From: an uncultured Clostridia bacterium
Lineage (GTDB): Bacteria; Bacillota; Clostridia; Christensenellales; Borkfalkiaceae
NCBI GenBank assembly: GCA_947630775.1
Contig: CANRIY010000065.1
Span: forward strand, 1 to 8,869
DNA: 8,869 bases
Reading direction: 5' to 3'
Shown: positions 1-5,738 of the stretch, in pieces
Position numbering within the stretch: the first letter of the stretch is position 1
Layout: every line of letters begins with the position of its first letter
Program-made: the position numbers and the translations under genes
Notes under the pieces: generated by a model
What the model saw: the letters and a program-made list of their open reading frames with translations, nothing else
What the model was told of the DNA's origin: nothing
Database searches by the model: none

Positions 1-69
<69 letters not shown>

Positions 70-79
70 ATTTGAAGTT

Positions 80-171
80 GTTTTTACACCGTTTTTTACA
101 GCTTTTTTACAGGTATTTTTGGAAATGGGTCTTTTTCGGTGGTTTTCGTCTGTTTTTCTACCGTTTACAGC
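80..171. repeat. AT-rich spacer with imperfect short direct repeats
   Basis: Forward 80-102 and 152-171 share the same order of blocks: GTTTTT, then ACC, then GTTT(TTT)ACAGC, differing mainly in T-run length. A further TTTTTTACAG block follows at 102-111. This suggests local slippage or degenerated repeats. I see no credible coding sequence in it, and no GC-rich terminator hairpin. Confidence 0.5.
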
Positions 172-195
172 CCTTTTCCTCGGATAAGTATATAA

Positions 196-233
196 TTACC
201 AAGGATGCGCTCTACCTGCTGAGCTACACCAGC
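196..233 (-). pseudogene. Truncated duplicate of the tRNA-Thr(GGT) 5' half
   Basis: On the minus strand this repeats tRNA positions 1-38 of the downstream tRNA-Thr exactly: acceptor 5' strand, complete D-arm, 5' anticodon stem and whole anticodon loop. It stops at the loop/stem junction. The next bases read TTATA instead of GGATG, so the anticodon stem cannot close locally and there is no T-arm. It lies about 50 nt downstream of a strong promoter and is probably transcribed, so it may be either a dead fragment or part of an RNA with some role. It is not a functional tRNA by itself. Confidence 0.8.
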
Positions 234-235
234 AT
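196..235. repeat. 40-bp exact direct repeat, copy 2 (tRNA-Thr half)
   Basis: Second copy of the 40-bp tRNA-derived repeat. Sequence between the copies (70-195) is AT-rich and has no gene or recombinase remnant. The arrangement resembles the scar of an insertion or slippage event at a tRNA anticodon loop. Confidence 0.95.
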
Positions 236-291
236 GTGTGCGGCGGGCTTCTTCGGTAAGATCCTTGAAAGTCCTTTCGCAATTCTTTTTA

Positions 292-320
292 AGTATATTC
301 AAAACCGCACGGGAAGTCAA
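292..320 (-). promoter_or_regulatory. Sigma-A promoter upstream of the tRNA-Thr half and tRNA-Thr
   Basis: Minus strand -35 TTGACT (forward 315-320) and -10 TATACT (forward 292-297) are separated by exactly 17 bp. Initiation would fall near 285, about 50 nt before the tRNA-Thr half copy and about 218 nt before the intact tRNA. It is the best promoter in the tRNA region. Confidence 0.8.
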
Positions 321-341
321 GCGATATTGAAGGGAAATTAA

Positions 342-359
342 GAAAAAAGAAATTTTTTC
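342..359 (-). terminator. Weak A/T hairpin after dapB, possible terminator
   Basis: A 7-bp inverted repeat (342-348 with 353-359, loop GAAA) lies 8 bp past the dapB stop. The stem is one G:C pair plus A:T pairs, so termination is doubtful. Read-through from the dap genes into the tRNA region is therefore possible. Confidence 0.25.
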
Positions 360-366
360 GGAAAAC

Positions 367-1125
367 TCAAAGAATTTCGCCGAGGAGATCGTCCATATTG
401 TAGACTCCGTGGGGTTTTCCCAAGACCCATTCTGCCGCACGGAGGGCGCCGAGCGCAAAAATCTTACGGCTCTGTGCGGAATGGGAAAGGGTCAAAATCT
501 CGTCCCCGCCCGCGAACATGACTTCATGCTCGCCGACGATCGTCCCGCCGCGCACGGAATGGATCCCGATCTCGCTTTGCTTGCGTGCCCCCGTCATGCC
601 TTTTCGTCCGCAGACAAATTCCTTTCCGCCGCCGAATCCTTCCGCAACGCTTTTTGCGAGCAGGAGCGCCGTGCCCGAGGGGGCGTCTGCTTTTTGGTTG
701 TGATGGCGTTCGACGATCTCCGCGTCGAATCCGTCGCCTAAAATCTTTGCGGCGCGCTTCACGAGCATGCAGAGCAGATTGACGCCGAGAGATAGGTTTT
801 CTGACCGAAAGATCGTCATGCGGGAGCCGTAACTGCGAATGGCGGCGTCGTCCGCTTGCGAATAGCCCGTGATGCCAAGGACGAGGGGGAACCCGCGCGC
901 CGCGCAAATGCCGAGCCGTTCTTCGAGTCCGTACGGGGAGGAAAAGTCGATCGCAACGTCCGCCTTTTCCGTCACGCCGGACAAATTTTCATAGACAGGA
1001 TAGGACATGGGTGGGGGAAAAGGCATATGATCGACGCCGCAGACGACCGTATGCCCCTGCACGGGTGCCGCCTCCGAGACGGCCCTTCCCATTCTTCCGT
1101 ATGCGCCGATCAGAAGGATGTTCAT
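367..1125 (-). CDS. dapB: 4-hydroxy-tetrahydrodipicolinate reductase (DapB)
   Basis: Cytosolic NAD(P)H-dependent reductase that converts the DapA product, hydroxytetrahydrodipicolinate, to tetrahydrodipicolinate for lysine and meso-diaminopimelate. The 252-residue protein has the N-terminal dinucleotide motif GAYGRMGR (7-14), an ITG element near 85-87 matching the family's cofactor-side GTTG region, and the DapB signature at 136-153 with the His pair H141/H142, K145 and the DAPSGTA segment. The GGTIVGEHEV region (193-202) is also family-typical. Length fits the family, slightly short of the E. coli enzyme. The start ATG overlaps the dapA stop as ATGA, and an AGGTGAAGG-like site precedes it inside dapA, so translation is probably coupled. 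It is the last recognisable protein gene before the tRNA region. Identification is very secure from motifs and neighbours. Confidence 0.97.
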   Translation of the reverse strand: MNILLIGAYGRMGRAVSEAAPVQGHTVVCGVDHMPFPPPMSYPVYENLSGVTEKADVAIDFSSPYGLEERLGICAARGFPLVLGITGYSQADDAAIRSYGSRMTIFRSENLSLGVNLLCMLVKRAAKILGDGFDAEIVERHHNQKADAPSGTALLLAKSVAEGFGGGKEFVCGRKGMTGARKQSEIGIHSVRGGTIVGEHEVMFAGGDEILTLSHSAQSRKIFALGALRAAEWVLGKPHGVYNMDDLLGEIL

Positions 1126-2009
1126 GCCTTCACCTGCAAGCCGTATTTCCGCATCGCCGCGGCGAGAAGGGCCCCATTTTGCGGTTCAATGGGGGTGAGC
1201 GGAGGGCGGGGAATGCCGACAACAAAACCCATTAGGCGCAACCCTTCCTTGACGGGGATCGGGTTGACTTCCGCAAAACATGCCTTTGCGAGAGGGAGAA
1301 GGGCGTCCGAAATGCGGTTTGCCGCAAGAAGATCGCCGCAAAAGACGCTCTCGGTAAGCGCCTTGACGTCTGCGGGGACGAGGTTGGAGAGGACGGAAAT
1401 GAGCGCCGTTGCGCCGATCGCGAGGAAGGGAAGGTTGAGCGCATCCTCGCCGCAGTAGAGGTCGCACCGCCCGCGGATGAGGCTCGCCGTCTCGATTGCC
1501 TGCGCCATGTTTCCGCTTGCCTCTTTGACACCCGCAATGTTTTTAATCGATGCGATCTCGGACATGGTATGGGGTAAAATGTTGACGCCCGTCCGTGCGG
1601 GGACATTGTATGCGATGACGGGAAGGGAGACCGCCTCCGAAATTGCCCGATAATAGGCGACAAGTCCCTGCTGCGTACACTTATTATAGTAGGGGGTGAC
1701 GGCGAGGATCCCGTCCGCGCCGAGTTCTTCCGCCCGTTTTGACATGGCGACCGCCCGTTCCGTGCAGTTGGAGCCCGTCCCTACGACGAGCTTCATTTTC
1801 CCAACCCGCTTCCGCGCGAAAAGGATGACTTCCTCACGCTCCCTTTCGGACATGGTAGCCGCCTCGCCCGTCGTTCCGAGGATCACGACGGCGTCCGCGC
1901 CGCCCTGCTCTTGAAAGAAAAGAAGCTCTTCAAGCGTTTGGAAATTGACCCCGTGTTCCGTAAAAGGGGTGATGAGCGCCGTCGCGACGCCGCGCAAATA
2001 ACCTGTCAT
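1122..2009 (-). CDS. dapA: 4-hydroxy-tetrahydrodipicolinate synthase (DapA)
   Basis: Class I aldolase-type enzyme that condenses pyruvate with aspartate semialdehyde, the first committed step of the diaminopimelate/lysine pathway. The 295-residue protein shows the complete family pattern: GTTGE at 45-49, TPYYNK at 105-110 (the catalytic-relay tyrosine region), YNVPARTG at 134-141 with the conserved Tyr and substrate-binding Arg, and the Schiff-base lysine K162 in GVKEASG. Length is normal. The ATG at 2009 is preceded by AGGAG at good spacing. It follows asd after 87 bp containing a terminator-like hairpin, and overlaps dapB by 4 bp. No good separate promoter is visible in that gap, so it probably depends on read-through from asd. 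N-acetylneuraminate lyase and other DHDPS-like aldolases are alternatives in principle, but the asd/dapB context settles the call. Confidence 0.97.
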   Translation of the reverse strand: MTGYLRGVATALITPFTEHGVNFQTLEELLFFQEQGGADAVVILGTTGEAATMSEREREEVILFARKRVGKMKLVVGTGSNCTERAVAMSKRAEELGADGILAVTPYYNKCTQQGLVAYYRAISEAVSLPVIAYNVPARTGVNILPHTMSEIASIKNIAGVKEASGNMAQAIETASLIRGRCDLYCGEDALNLPFLAIGATALISVLSNLVPADVKALTESVFCGDLLAANRISDALLPLAKACFAEVNPIPVKEGLRLMGFVVGIPRPPLTPIEPQNGALLAAAMRKYGLQVKA

Positions 2010-2062
2010 ACAGTTCTCCTCTTGCCAATGTATGCGGCGGAGGAGAAAAAGGGAACTATCAT

Positions 2063-2090
2063 AAAAAAGCCCGTCCCTTTCGGGGCAGGC
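2063..2090 (-). terminator. Intrinsic terminator or attenuator between asd and dapA
   Basis: On the minus strand, 6 nt after the asd stop, two 9-nt arms (2090-2082 and 2077-2069) pair with one mismatch and one G:T wobble around a GAAA loop. Six T residues follow (2068-2063). This is a typical Rho-independent terminator layout. Because dapA follows on the same strand without a clear promoter, it may be a partial terminator that lowers dapA-dapB relative to asd. Confidence 0.75.
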
Positions 2091-2096
2091 AAATCC

Positions 2097-3167
2097 TCAA
2101 AGATATCCTTTTGCGACGAGGAGTTCGGCAAGGAGCACCGCGCCTCCCGCGGCGCCGCGCAGGGTATTGTGGGAGAGCCCGACGAATTTCCAGCCGAAGA
2201 GGGGATCGGGGCGGAGCCGTCCCGCAAAGATCCCCATGCCATTTTCCCGCATGCGGTCGAGCGCGGGCTGCGGACGGTCGTTTTCTTCGCAATATGTGAT
2301 AAATTTTTGGGGCGCGGAGGGGAGATGAAGCCGCTGCGGTTCGCCTTCATACTCATTCCATGCGCGCAGGATCTCCTCGCGCGTCGGCTTTTGCTTGAAG
2401 GAGACAAACACGGCGGCGGTGTGTCCGTCCGAGACGGGCACTCTCACGCACTGCGCCGTAAGAATGGGGGATCCGGCGGGAACGATCCTGTCTCCTTCGA
2501 CCGTTCCCCAAATTTTGAGCGGTTCTTTCTCGCTCTTTTCCTCTTCTCCGCCGATATAGGGGATGAGATTATCGCAGATTTCGGGCATCGTTGCGAAGGT
2601 TTTCCCCGCGCCCGAGATCGCCTGATAGGTGCAGACGGCGGCGGACTCGATCCCGAATTTTCGCAAAGGGTGCAGAAGGGGGACATAGGATTGAAGCGAG
2701 CAGTTGCTCTTCACGGCAATAAAACCGCGCTTTGTGCCCAGCCGCCGCTTCTGGGCGGGAATGACGGAAAGGTGCCCGGGATTGACCTCGGGAATGACCA
2801 TGGGGACGTCGGGGGTGAATCGGTGGGCGGAATTGTTGGAGACGACGGGGATCTCTTGCCGCGCATACGCCTCTTCGAGCGCCCTCGTCTCCGCCTGTGG
2901 CAGCCCCACGGCGCAGAATACAAGATCGACCTTCCCCGCGAGCTGTTTGGGATCGGATGCGTCAAGAAGGACCATCTCTTTCGCATAGGCGGGGGCGGGA
3001 GTCGGAAGCGTCCATCTCCCCGCGACGGCTTCCCCGTACGTCTTTCCCGCCGAGCGCGCGCTCGCGAGCAGGGCGACGGGCGTAAAATATGGATGATCTT
3101 CGAGCAGCGTCACAAAACGCTGTCCCACCGTTCCGGTTGCACCGAGAATGCCGACACGTTGTTTCAT
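2097..3167 (-). CDS. asd: Aspartate-semialdehyde dehydrogenase, archaeal/fungal-type family
   Basis: NADP-dependent cytosolic enzyme that reduces aspartyl phosphate to aspartate semialdehyde, the branch point for lysine/diaminopimelate, threonine and methionine. The 356-residue protein begins with the nucleotide motif GATGTVG (9-15). The catalytic cysteine is C156 in KSNCSLQS, with the substrate-binding Arg and the catalytic His in RVPVSDGH (R242, H249). The C-terminal SHNTLRGAAGGAV segment (332-344) and the SNC context, rather than the SNPNC of the common bacterial enzyme, resemble the archaeal/fungal-type Asd subfamily also found in some bacteria; I assign this from remembered motifs. GGAGG lies just before the ATG, and a promoter with extended -10 sits 31-59 bp upstream. 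It heads the asd-dapA-dapB group, though a terminator follows it directly. Confidence 0.95.
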   Translation of the reverse strand: MKQRVGILGATGTVGQRFVTLLEDHPYFTPVALLASARSAGKTYGEAVAGRWTLPTPAPAYAKEMVLLDASDPKQLAGKVDLVFCAVGLPQAETRALEEAYARQEIPVVSNNSAHRFTPDVPMVIPEVNPGHLSVIPAQKRRLGTKRGFIAVKSNCSLQSYVPLLHPLRKFGIESAAVCTYQAISGAGKTFATMPEICDNLIPYIGGEEEKSEKEPLKIWGTVEGDRIVPAGSPILTAQCVRVPVSDGHTAAVFVSFKQKPTREEILRAWNEYEGEPQRLHLPSAPQKFITYCEENDRPQPALDRMRENGMGIFAGRLRPDPLFGWKFVGLSHNTLRGAAGGAVLLAELLVAKGYL

Positions 3168-3197
3168 AGACCCCTCCGCAAGGCTTCTTTTGTCGCT

Positions 3198-3226
3198 ATT
3201 GTAGCATAGATGGGAAGAAAAAGCAA
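3198..3226 (-). promoter_or_regulatory. Promoter of asd (extended -10)
   Basis: Minus strand -35 TTGCTT (forward 3221-3226), 17-bp spacer and -10 TACAAT (forward 3198-3203), with TGC directly before the -10 as an extended element. Initiation near 3191 leaves a leader of only about 24 nt before the asd start, enough for the ribosome binding site but not for a lysine riboswitch or T-box. Confidence 0.75.
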
Positions 3227-3257
3227 GAATTTTAGGGTTCTCGTACCATCTTGCCCT

Positions 3258-3320
3258 CAGGATGACGCGGTAAACCCCTCAGTCACCTGCGGTGACAGCT
3301 CCCCTGAGAGGGGCGCCGAG
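3258..3320. repeat. 63-bp intergenic palindromic repeat, copy A
   Basis: The first 48 bases are identical to 3495-3542; the remaining 15 differ at three positions. It contains two hairpins: GTCACC/GGTGAC around TGC, then GCTCCCCT/AGGGGCGC around GAG with one mismatch. This is a REP-like element of a style often dispersed in gut Clostridia genomes. No coding content is seen. Confidence 0.9.
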
Positions 3321-3345
3321 AACCTCAGTCGCGCAAGGGTGGGTG

Positions 3346-3490
3346 GCGTCATCCTGAGCCGATGAGAAAGAACGGAGTCCGTGGAAGAAAGTCCCGAAGG
3401 ATCTCGCCGCTACAGCGGACTGCTCACCCCGCGGGATTCTTCGGGAATTGCTCATCGGACTGCGTACAACTCACTGTCTCAGAATGACGC
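3346..3490. mobile_element. MITE-like imperfect palindrome with 13-bp terminal inverted repeats
   Basis: The ends 3346-3358 and 3478-3490 are inverted copies with one mismatch. Nested inside are perfect 8-bp arms 3359-3366/3451-3458, 16-bp arms 3392-3407/3431-3446 (14 of 16 pairing) and a small central CCGC/GCGG hairpin (3407-3410/3415-3418). The whole 145-bp unit can form one long bulged hairpin. It encodes no protein and sits between the two 63-bp direct repeats. It fits a non-autonomous, transposase-mobilised or REP-type element; no clear target-site duplication could be picked out. Confidence 0.65.
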
Positions 3491-3494
3491 GGGG

Positions 3495-3557
3495 CAGGAT
3501 GACGCGGTAAACCCCTCAGTCACCTGCGGTGACAGCTCCCCTACGAGGGGAGCCGAG
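3495..3557. repeat. 63-bp intergenic palindromic repeat, copy B
   Basis: Second copy of the repeat at 3258-3320, in direct orientation 237 bp away. Its second hairpin is perfect here (GCTCCCCT/AGGGGAGC around ACG), whereas copy A has one mismatch in that stem. It ends about 55 bp before the -35 box of the rightward promoter. Confidence 0.9.
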
Positions 3558-3611
3558 GCACACCGCATTTTATGCGCGCCGAAAAAGTTTTTGAAACTTA
3601 TGCGCTTTCCC

Positions 3612-3640
3612 TTGAAAAATTTTCCGTTTTGCGTTATAAT
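3612..3640 (+). promoter_or_regulatory. Sigma-A promoter of the rightward operon
   Basis: -35 TTGAAA (3612-3617), 17-bp spacer, and a perfect -10 TATAAT (3635-3640). Initiation near 3647 gives a leader of about 47 nt, containing a small ACGG/CCGT inverted repeat (3650-3653/3662-3665) and the GGAG ribosome binding site at 3683-3686. Confidence 0.85.
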
Positions 3641-3693
3641 AGACCTGTGACGGTATATTTTCCGTTTGTACAAGCAAAAATCGGAGTTACATT

Positions 3694-5001
3694 ATGGCAG
3701 ATAAGGAAAAGAGAGGACTGGTCGCCCGTTGGCTGATCGGCAAGGAGCGCAGCGAGGACTATGCGCGGAGCACCCTTCCCACGAGCCGTTGGGGGCTCTT
3801 TTGGGATATTTTGAAGGGAAGATTCGGACGGCTCATGCTCGTCAATCTTCTGATGCTGCTCTTTTGCCTTCCTTTGGCGGCGCTCATCATCTGGCGCAAC
3901 ATGCAGATCACAGTATCGGGAATGGGCGGCTTGTTCGGCGCGGGGCTTGCAATGTCTTTCCCTGTTGTTCCCGACATCGTCGGGCAGGCGGAACAGCTCA
4001 TTCTCAATTATGACGTCGTGTATTTCGCTCTCTTCATCCCCGCGGGGATCGTTGCCGCGCTCGGGCTCTCGGGCGGGATGTACATCATCCGCAACCTCAT
4101 TTGGACGGAGGGCATTTTTGTTGCGAACGACTTTCTGCGCGGGATCCGCCGCAACTTTTTGAACGTCCTCGAAGCGGTGTTGCTCTTTACGGTCGTTCTC
4201 TTTTTGGCGCGCCTCATGGGGAACATGGCGGACGTCATGGTCGCGCGGGGCGTTTCGGGCGCGGGTTGGATGGTCGCTTCCAAGGTGGTCGGCTATATCA
4301 TCGTCGCCTTTATGCTCCTCGTCTGCCTTTGGATGATCTCCCTCGGCATCAGCTATAAACAGGGCCCGTGGGCTCTCTTTCGGAACGCCGTCGTCATGAC
4401 GATCGGCACTTTCCCGCAGACGGTGCTCTTTGCCGCGCTTGCGACGTGGCCCTTCTTCCTTGCGATCTTTTCGGGGCTCAATTTCCTCGGCATCATCGGC
4501 ATTCTCTTTTTGATTCTGATCGGCTTTTCCTATGCTTCCCTCGTGTGGCTGGATTTCTCCCAGTGGGCGTTCGACCGTTTCATCAACCCGAACATCGGGG
4601 TCACGACGGGCAGAGGGCTTTACAACAAGGAAAAGGGAAGCATGAACACGCAGACCGAGACCGAGCAGCAGTCTGCCGCCATGCGCGAATACAGGCGGCT
4701 CATGGTCGCAAACGGCAGGAGCAAGCTCGCCAGCCGTCCCATCAAACCCATCGACGACGACGTGGAGCTCTACCAGCTTCCCGATTCCTTCTCGCGGGAA
4801 GACCTTCAAAAACTCCGCGAAAGCAAGGAAGCGATGGCGTCCGACGTCAAGCAGTACGAAGAGGAGCACAGGGCGGACGAGGAGTACGTCTCCTACAACC
4901 GCGAATTCGACGAGCTCGAGAGCGCGATCCGCGCGGAGGAAGGCGAGAAAAAGAAGAAGAACAAAAAGGTCCGCCGTCCCAAGATGCTTCCCCCCAAGTA
5001 A
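3694..5001 (+). CDS. DUF624/YesL-like integral membrane protein with charged cytoplasmic tail
   Basis: Predicted polytopic membrane protein of 435 residues with no established biochemical role. Hydrophobic segments appear near residues 47-67, 108-132, 158-178, 196-218 and 232-285 (the last long enough for two spans). The region GGMYIIRNLIW...DFLRGIRRNF (127-155) resembles the DUF624/YesL family, whose members often lie near sugar-uptake genes in Firmicutes; here there are none. After the last span a hydrophilic, helix-prone tail (about 310-435) is rich in Glu, Lys and Arg and ends in a Lys/Arg cluster (419-430), presumably cytoplasmic. The tail looks longer than I expect for YesL-like proteins. 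GGAG at 3683-3686 is 7 nt before the ATG. First gene of the rightward operon; 5 bp separate it from the methyltransferase. The family assignment is tentative. Confidence 0.65.
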   Translation: MADKEKRGLVARWLIGKERSEDYARSTLPTSRWGLFWDILKGRFGRLMLVNLLMLLFCLPLAALIIWRNMQITVSGMGGLFGAGLAMSFPVVPDIVGQAEQLILNYDVVYFALFIPAGIVAALGLSGGMYIIRNLIWTEGIFVANDFLRGIRRNFLNVLEAVLLFTVVLFLARLMGNMADVMVARGVSGAGWMVASKVVGYIIVAFMLLVCLWMISLGISYKQGPWALFRNAVVMTIGTFPQTVLFAALATWPFFLAIFSGLNFLGIIGILFLILIGFSYASLVWLDFSQWAFDRFINPNIGVTTGRGLYNKEKGSMNTQTETEQQSAAMREYRRLMVANGRSKLASRPIKPIDDDVELYQLPDSFSREDLQKLRESKEAMASDVKQYEEEHRADEEYVSYNREFDELESAIRAEEGEKKKKNKKVRRPKMLPPK

Positions 5002-5006
5002 TTCTC

Positions 5007-5738
5007 ATGACGCAGGCATATGACCATCTTGCAGAATGGTTTGAAATTCTGAACGACGACTGCGACTATCCCAAGTGGTCGCAGTATTTTATTGAGGGGC
5101 TTGCGCGGCTGGGCGCGGGGCGGGAAGGCTTCGAACTCGGCTGCGGAAGCGGCGCCTTTTCGCGTGCGCTCGCGCGGGCGGGATATGCGATGACGGGCGG
5201 GGATATTTCCCCCGCCATGCTCTCGAAGGCGGCGGCGCTTGCAAGGCAGGAGGGACTGAAGATCCCGTATGTCCTGATGGACGCTTCCGCGATGCGTTCC
5301 CCGAAAAAGTACGATTTTATCCTCTCCGCCAACGATTGTTTCAATTATCTTCCCCCCGAAAAACTTCCCGCGGCTTTCCGCCATATTGCGCGGTGCCTCA
5401 AAAAGGGCGGGATCTTTTGGTTCGATGTGAGTTCCGAATACAAATTGCGCGAGAAAGTTGCAAATAATATGTTCGGCGACGACCGCGAAGAGGTCACCTA
5501 TCTTGAATTCAATACTTTGAAGGAAGACCGTGTAGAGACGGATGTCACCCTCTTCGTAAAGGAAGGGGAACTCTTCCGCCGCTACGACGAAAAACATGTC
5601 CGCTATATCCATTCCGAAGGGAGGCTCTCGGACATGCTGGCGGGGGCGGGGTTCGGCGTCAGGGTCGAAGGCCATCTCGGCGAAAACGCTTCGGAAAGCG
5701 ACAGGTTGAATTTTATATGCGAAAAAGTATCATCTTAA
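5007..5738 (+). CDS. Class I SAM-dependent methyltransferase
   Basis: Soluble 243-residue methyltransferase of the Rossmann-like class I fold; the substrate cannot be told from sequence. Motif I is ELGCGSGAFS (43-52), the second-strand acidic motif is GGDIS (64-68) with D66 expected to bind the SAM ribose, and SANDCFNYL (107-115) plus the GIFWFDVSS strand (135-143) match later motifs of the family. The N-terminal pattern AYDHLAEWF is typical of this group in Firmicutes. The frame is open upstream to 4368, but that part overlaps the membrane protein out of frame and lacks family features, so the ATG at 5007 is chosen. No Shine-Dalgarno sequence is visible before it; the upstream stop is 5 bp away, suggesting reinitiation. 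Its 3' end overlaps hslO by 22 bp. Confidence 0.9.
   Translation: MTQAYDHLAEWFEILNDDCDYPKWSQYFIEGLARLGAGREGFELGCGSGAFSRALARAGYAMTGGDISPAMLSKAAALARQEGLKIPYVLMDASAMRSPKKYDFILSANDCFNYLPPEKLPAAFRHIARCLKKGGIFWFDVSSEYKLREKVANNMFGDDREEVTYLEFNTLKEDRVETDVTLFVKEGELFRRYDEKHVRYIHSEGRLSDMLAGAGFGVRVEGHLGENASESDRLNFICEKVSS

Noticed and set aside
70..235. Standard integrative-element attachment scar
   Set aside because: No integrase remnant is present and the duplicated part is the 5' rather than 3' half of the tRNA; kept only as one hypothesis in the findings.
72..341. 89-codon plus-strand open frame across the tRNA spacer
   Set aside because: It runs through the antisense of the tRNA half and its promoter, has low-complexity Phe-rich sequence from T runs and no ribosome binding site.
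1911..3209. 432-codon plus-strand open frame opposite asd
   Set aside because: Asd is unmistakable on the other strand; this frame is a GC-rich shadow with no family features.
3168..3260. Lysine riboswitch or T-box leader upstream of asd
   Set aside because: The predicted promoter leaves only about 24 nt of leader, and no lysine riboswitch or T-box features are visible.
3258..3557. CRISPR array
   Set aside because: Only two repeat copies exist, 63 bp long and far apart, with a palindromic element as the spacer and no cas genes.
3634..4869. 411-codon minus-strand open frame opposite the membrane protein
   Set aside because: The translation is a His/Asp/Arg/Glu-rich shadow without domains, while the plus strand has a promoter, ribosome binding site and coherent membrane segments.
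4368..5006. Possible 213-residue N-terminal extension of the methyltransferase
   Set aside because: It lies out of frame inside the membrane protein gene, is Arg/His-rich shadow sequence, and the methyltransferase fold is complete from 5007.
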